Origin: Sutterella sp. | GTDB lineage: Bacteria > Pseudomonadota > Gammaproteobacteria > Burkholderiales > Burkholderiaceae_F | NCBI GenBank assembly: GCA_019410445.1 | Contig: DXSO01000094.1 | Coordinates: 1 to 6,585, forward strand | Length of the DNA: 6,585 nucleotides | Reading direction: 5' to 3' | Shown: piece by piece, positions 4,451 to 6,585 of the stretch | Layout of the letters: each line of letters begins with the position of its first letter | Numbering within the stretch: the first letter of the stretch is position 1 | Notes under the pieces: model-generated | What the model was told of the DNA's origin: nothing | Seen by the model: the letters and a program-made list of their open reading frames with translations, nothing else | The model's database searches: none | Made by a program: the position numbers and the translations under genes

Positions 4451-6446
4451 TGCCTCAGGCAAGACCAGTCTTGTTGAAGCCATGCTGGTTCGTTCCGGCG
4501 CAATCGCCGAAGCCGGCTCAGTCGAACGCGGTAATACCGTTTGCGATAACGACCCGCAGGAGAAGGCTGCGGGACATTCGCTTCGTATGGCCGTTGCACA
4601 TATCGACACCGCCATGCCCGACCTTACTCCTGTGCGTATTCATGTCATTGACACTCCGGGGGGACCTGACTACGTTGGGCAGGCTCTGTCGGCTCTGGAC
4701 GCCGTCAAGTCCGTTGCCGTCGTCGTCGATGCCACCAAAGGCATAGAGCTGATGACTCGTCGCATGATGCAATGGGCGGAAGAACGCGGTCTATGCCGAG
4801 TTATCGTGGTCAACAAGATTGATGCCCCTGACGTCAATCTAGGCGAGCTGCTCAAAGAACTGCAAGAAGCCTTCGGCGATGGAGTTCTGCCGATCAATCT
4901 TCCCACGAAGGGCTACACCCGTGTCATTGACTGCTTCGACAAAGATAAGGGTGAAAGCGACATCATGACCGTCAGCGACGTGCATCGTGCCTTCATCGAA
5001 CGCGTTGTTGAGGTCGATGACGAAACCATGGAAAAGTACCTGGAAGAAGGTGATGCTGATCCATCCACATTGCACGGCCCCGTGACAAAGGCCTTGCGAG
5101 AGGCTCATGTCATTCCTGTCTGTTTTACCTCCGCAAAGAATCTCATCGGTATTCGCGACTTCATGAAGGTGATCATCCGCCACCTTCCTGCACCGAGCGA
5201 AGCCAACGATGCTCACTTTATCGACAAGGATGGCAACGATTACCAGACGCAACCCGACAAGAGCCTTCCCGTTGTCGCCCACGTTTTTAAGGTCGTCAGC
5301 GACCCCTTCGTTGGCAAAATCGGCGTATTCCGTGTGCATCAGGGTTGCATCACAGCCGGCTCCACGCTTTATGTCAACGACATCAAAAAGCCCATCAAGG
5401 CCGCCCGTCCTCTCATCTTGCAGGGCAAGAACACGTTTGAAACCGATGAACTGCATCCGGGCGATATCGGCGCACTCAACAAAATTGATGAGCTGACCTA
5501 CGGTTGTATCCTGCATACGGATCCCAACCTTGATATTCGTATGCGTCCTCTGCCATTCCCGAAACCCATGCTCGGCCTGGCAATTGCTCCGTCTCGTCGA
5601 GGCGATGAAGGACGCATGAGCGAAGTGCTCGGCAAGATGCTTGCAGAAGATCCGACCCTGTCCGTCGACCATGACGTTGTGTTGAATGAGACCGTACTGC
5701 GAGGCTTGACCGAGATGCACGTGCGTACTGTTTTGGAACGCATGAAGGATCAGTTCAAGCTTGAAGTGACAACTAAGACTCCGTCCGTACCATATCGTGA
5801 AACGATTGCTGGGTCAGCAGAAGGTCATGCTCGTCACAAGAAGCAAACAGGCGGCGCAGGACAATTCGGCGAGGTTTATCTGCGTGTTGAACCGTTGGCT
5901 CGCGGTGAAGGGTTTGTCTTTGCCGACGAAGTCAAAGGAGGTGCCATTCCGTTTAACCTGATCCCTGCCGTTGAAAAGGGTGTGCGCGAAGTTCTCGCCT
6001 CAGGCTTTGTGGCCGGCTACCCGATCGAAGACATCAAAGTCACGGTATACGACGGCAAATACCATCCGGTCGACTCCAAGGAAGTGGCCTTCGTTTCGGC
6101 TGGCCGCAAGGCCATGCTTGATGCTCTGGCCAAAGCATCTCCCCAAGTGCTCGAGCCAATCGTTGAGATGATCATCACGGCTCCTGACGCTTGTATGGGG
6201 GACATCACCGGAGACTTGGCAAGTCGCCGCGGGCAAATCGTCGGCACAGACAATCTGCCGGGCGGCATCATGGAAATCCGCGCTCAGGTCCCGCTTGCCG
6301 AGCTGGAAAATTACGCCACGCGACTCCATGCGTTGACTCAAGGCGCAGGCGCCTTCTCGATGGACTTGTCCGGCTATCAACCTGTTCCGGCTCAAAAACA
6401 AGCCGAACTCGCCTCCAAGTTCAGTCTTAAGAGCGAAGACGACTAA
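4398..6446 (+). CDS. Elongation factor G-like GTPase (EF-G paralogue, FusA2-like)
   Basis: The 682-residue product has the full EF-G domain order: G domain (about 1-285), domain II (290-380), III (388-460), IV (463-585) and V (586-665). Visible motifs are the P-loop GHSASGKTS (16-24), DTPG (85-88), NKID (139-142) and TSAK (244-247). Domain IV keeps RETI (467-470), HKKQTGGAGQFG (480-491) and YHPVDSKE (555-562), close to canonical translocase sequences. It departs from canonical EF-G in switch I, where AGHSL (58-62) replaces RGITI, and in switch II, where DTPGGPD replaces DTPGHVD, so the catalytic histidine is glycine (G89). It is also slightly shorter than the roughly 700-residue housekeeping EF-G, and no str-operon genes surround it. 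It is therefore the second-copy type, probably ribosome-binding and involved in a specialised translation or recycling step. The ATG at 4398 follows a near-perfect AAGGAGG (4384-4390) at 7 bases. Confidence 0.93.
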   Translation: MSNYLTENLRTVALVGHSASGKTSLVEAMLVRSGAIAEAGSVERGNTVCDNDPQEKAAGHSLRMAVAHIDTAMPDLTPVRIHVIDTPGGPDYVGQALSALDAVKSVAVVVDATKGIELMTRRMMQWAEERGLCRVIVVNKIDAPDVNLGELLKELQEAFGDGVLPINLPTKGYTRVIDCFDKDKGESDIMTVSDVHRAFIERVVEVDDETMEKYLEEGDADPSTLHGPVTKALREAHVIPVCFTSAKNLIGIRDFMKVIIRHLPAPSEANDAHFIDKDGNDYQTQPDKSLPVVAHVFKVVSDPFVGKIGVFRVHQGCITAGSTLYVNDIKKPIKAARPLILQGKNTFETDELHPGDIGALNKIDELTYGCILHTDPNLDIRMRPLPFPKPMLGLAIAPSRRGDEGRMSEVLGKMLAEDPTLSVDHDVVLNETVLRGLTEMHVRTVLERMKDQFKLEVTTKTPSVPYRETIAGSAEGHARHKKQTGGAGQFGEVYLRVEPLARGEGFVFADEVKGGAIPFNLIPAVEKGVREVLASGFVAGYPIEDIKVTVYDGKYHPVDSKEVAFVSAGRKAMLDALAKASPQVLEPIVEMIITAPDACMGDITGDLASRRGQIVGTDNLPGGIMEIRAQVPLAELENYATRLHALTQGAGAFSMDLSGYQPVPAQKQAELASKFSLKSEDD

Positions 6447-6454
6447 TGCTTCAG

Positions 6455-6485
6455 AGCGTCTGCCTAAGCAAAGGCAGACGCTTTT
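6455..6485 (+). terminator. Intrinsic terminator of the EF-G-like gene
   Basis: AGCGTCTGCCT (6455-6465) pairs perfectly with AGGCAGACGCT (6472-6482) over a 6-base loop, followed by a short T-run (6482-6485). It begins 8 bases after the stop codon, indicating that the gene ends its transcript here. Confidence 0.88.
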
Positions 6486-6502
6486 CATCTGAAGTTTTTC
6501 CT

Positions 6503-6522
6503 AAAAAAAGCGGTGCTTTTTT
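6503..6522. terminator. A/T-rich mini-hairpin, possible secondary or bidirectional terminator
   Basis: AAAAAAGC (6504-6511) pairs with GCTTTTTT (6515-6522) across a 3-base GGT loop. The T-run on either strand could serve as a release tract. The stem is mostly A-T, so it is weak alone; it may back up the preceding terminator or terminate a minus-strand gene lying to the right. Confidence 0.35.
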
Positions 6523-6530
6523 CTTTGAAA

Positions 6531-6585
6531 TGAACTGTCCCCACTTTGTGAGACAGGTTTTAACTAAGCGCGGATCAAACCTAAT
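6531..6585. mobile_element. Possible terminal repeat of an IS3-family (IS150-type) insertion sequence
   Basis: From 6531 the sequence reads TGAACTGTCCCCACTTTGTG and then AGACAGG. This resembles the terminal repeat of IS150-type IS3-family elements as I remember it: a TG terminus, then an ACTG..CCC..TTTGT..GAC pattern. An internal CTGTC/GACAG pair is also visible. The position, shortly after a terminator in non-coding DNA, suits an insertion. No transposase codons can be read before the window ends, so this rests only on the end sequence. Confidence 0.45.

Noticed and set aside
4839..5720. 293-codon minus-strand open frame opposite the EF-G-like gene
   Set aside because: Antisense shadow of a gene with clear translational GTPase motifs throughout; no ribosome binding site or family resemblance.

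Overview
The window looks like a chromosomal stretch of a Gram-negative proteobacterium of moderate G+C content. AhpC is the 187-residue enterobacterial/betaproteobacterial type, including its C-terminal tail. My best guess is a gut betaproteobacterium of the Sutterellaceae (Sutterella/Parasutterella-like). This rests on remembered protein flavour rather than a search, so treat it as a hypothesis. Five protein genes are convincing, with no RNA genes or CRISPR. One possible insertion-sequence end lies at the right edge.

Layout. (1) Bases 1-146 are a pyrimidine-rich leader, followed by ahpC (147-710, +) with its own intrinsic terminator (751-784). (2) A gene-free convergent gap (711-1022) holds a second, long, probably bidirectional terminator (949-1007). 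(3) A three-gene minus-strand cassette, in transcription order: a DUF3100-like polytopic membrane protein (3732-2953), a small polytopic membrane protein (2898-2434) and an M20-family amidohydrolase (2339-1023). A strong intrinsic terminator hairpin sits between the second and third genes. (4) A 600-base divergent intergenic region (3733-4397) holds structured leader RNA for the minus-strand cassette (several hairpins, one terminator-like) and the upstream region of the next gene. (5) A plus-strand gene for an elongation factor G-like GTPase (4398-6446) has an excellent Shine-Dalgarno and is followed by an intrinsic terminator (6455-6485). (6) From 6531 to the edge the sequence resembles the terminal repeat of an IS3-family (IS150-type) element.

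How the genes may work together. AhpC is a stand-alone peroxide-detoxifying peroxiredoxin; no ahpF follows it here. The minus-strand cassette reads as 'import (or export) and hydrolyse': two membrane proteins that share a short motif probably form a transporter for an amide- or amino-acid-conjugated compound, and the cytoplasmic M20 enzyme cleaves it. The substrate cannot be told from sequence. Expression appears to be layered by RNA structure: a terminator-like hairpin in the leader, and a terminator only 33 bases before the hydrolase start. The EF-G-like protein keeps the P-loop, NKID motif and domain IV signatures of a ribosomal translocase. However, it has a glycine where the switch II histidine should be and a degraded switch I, so it is a specialised paralogue, probably with altered GTPase behaviour.
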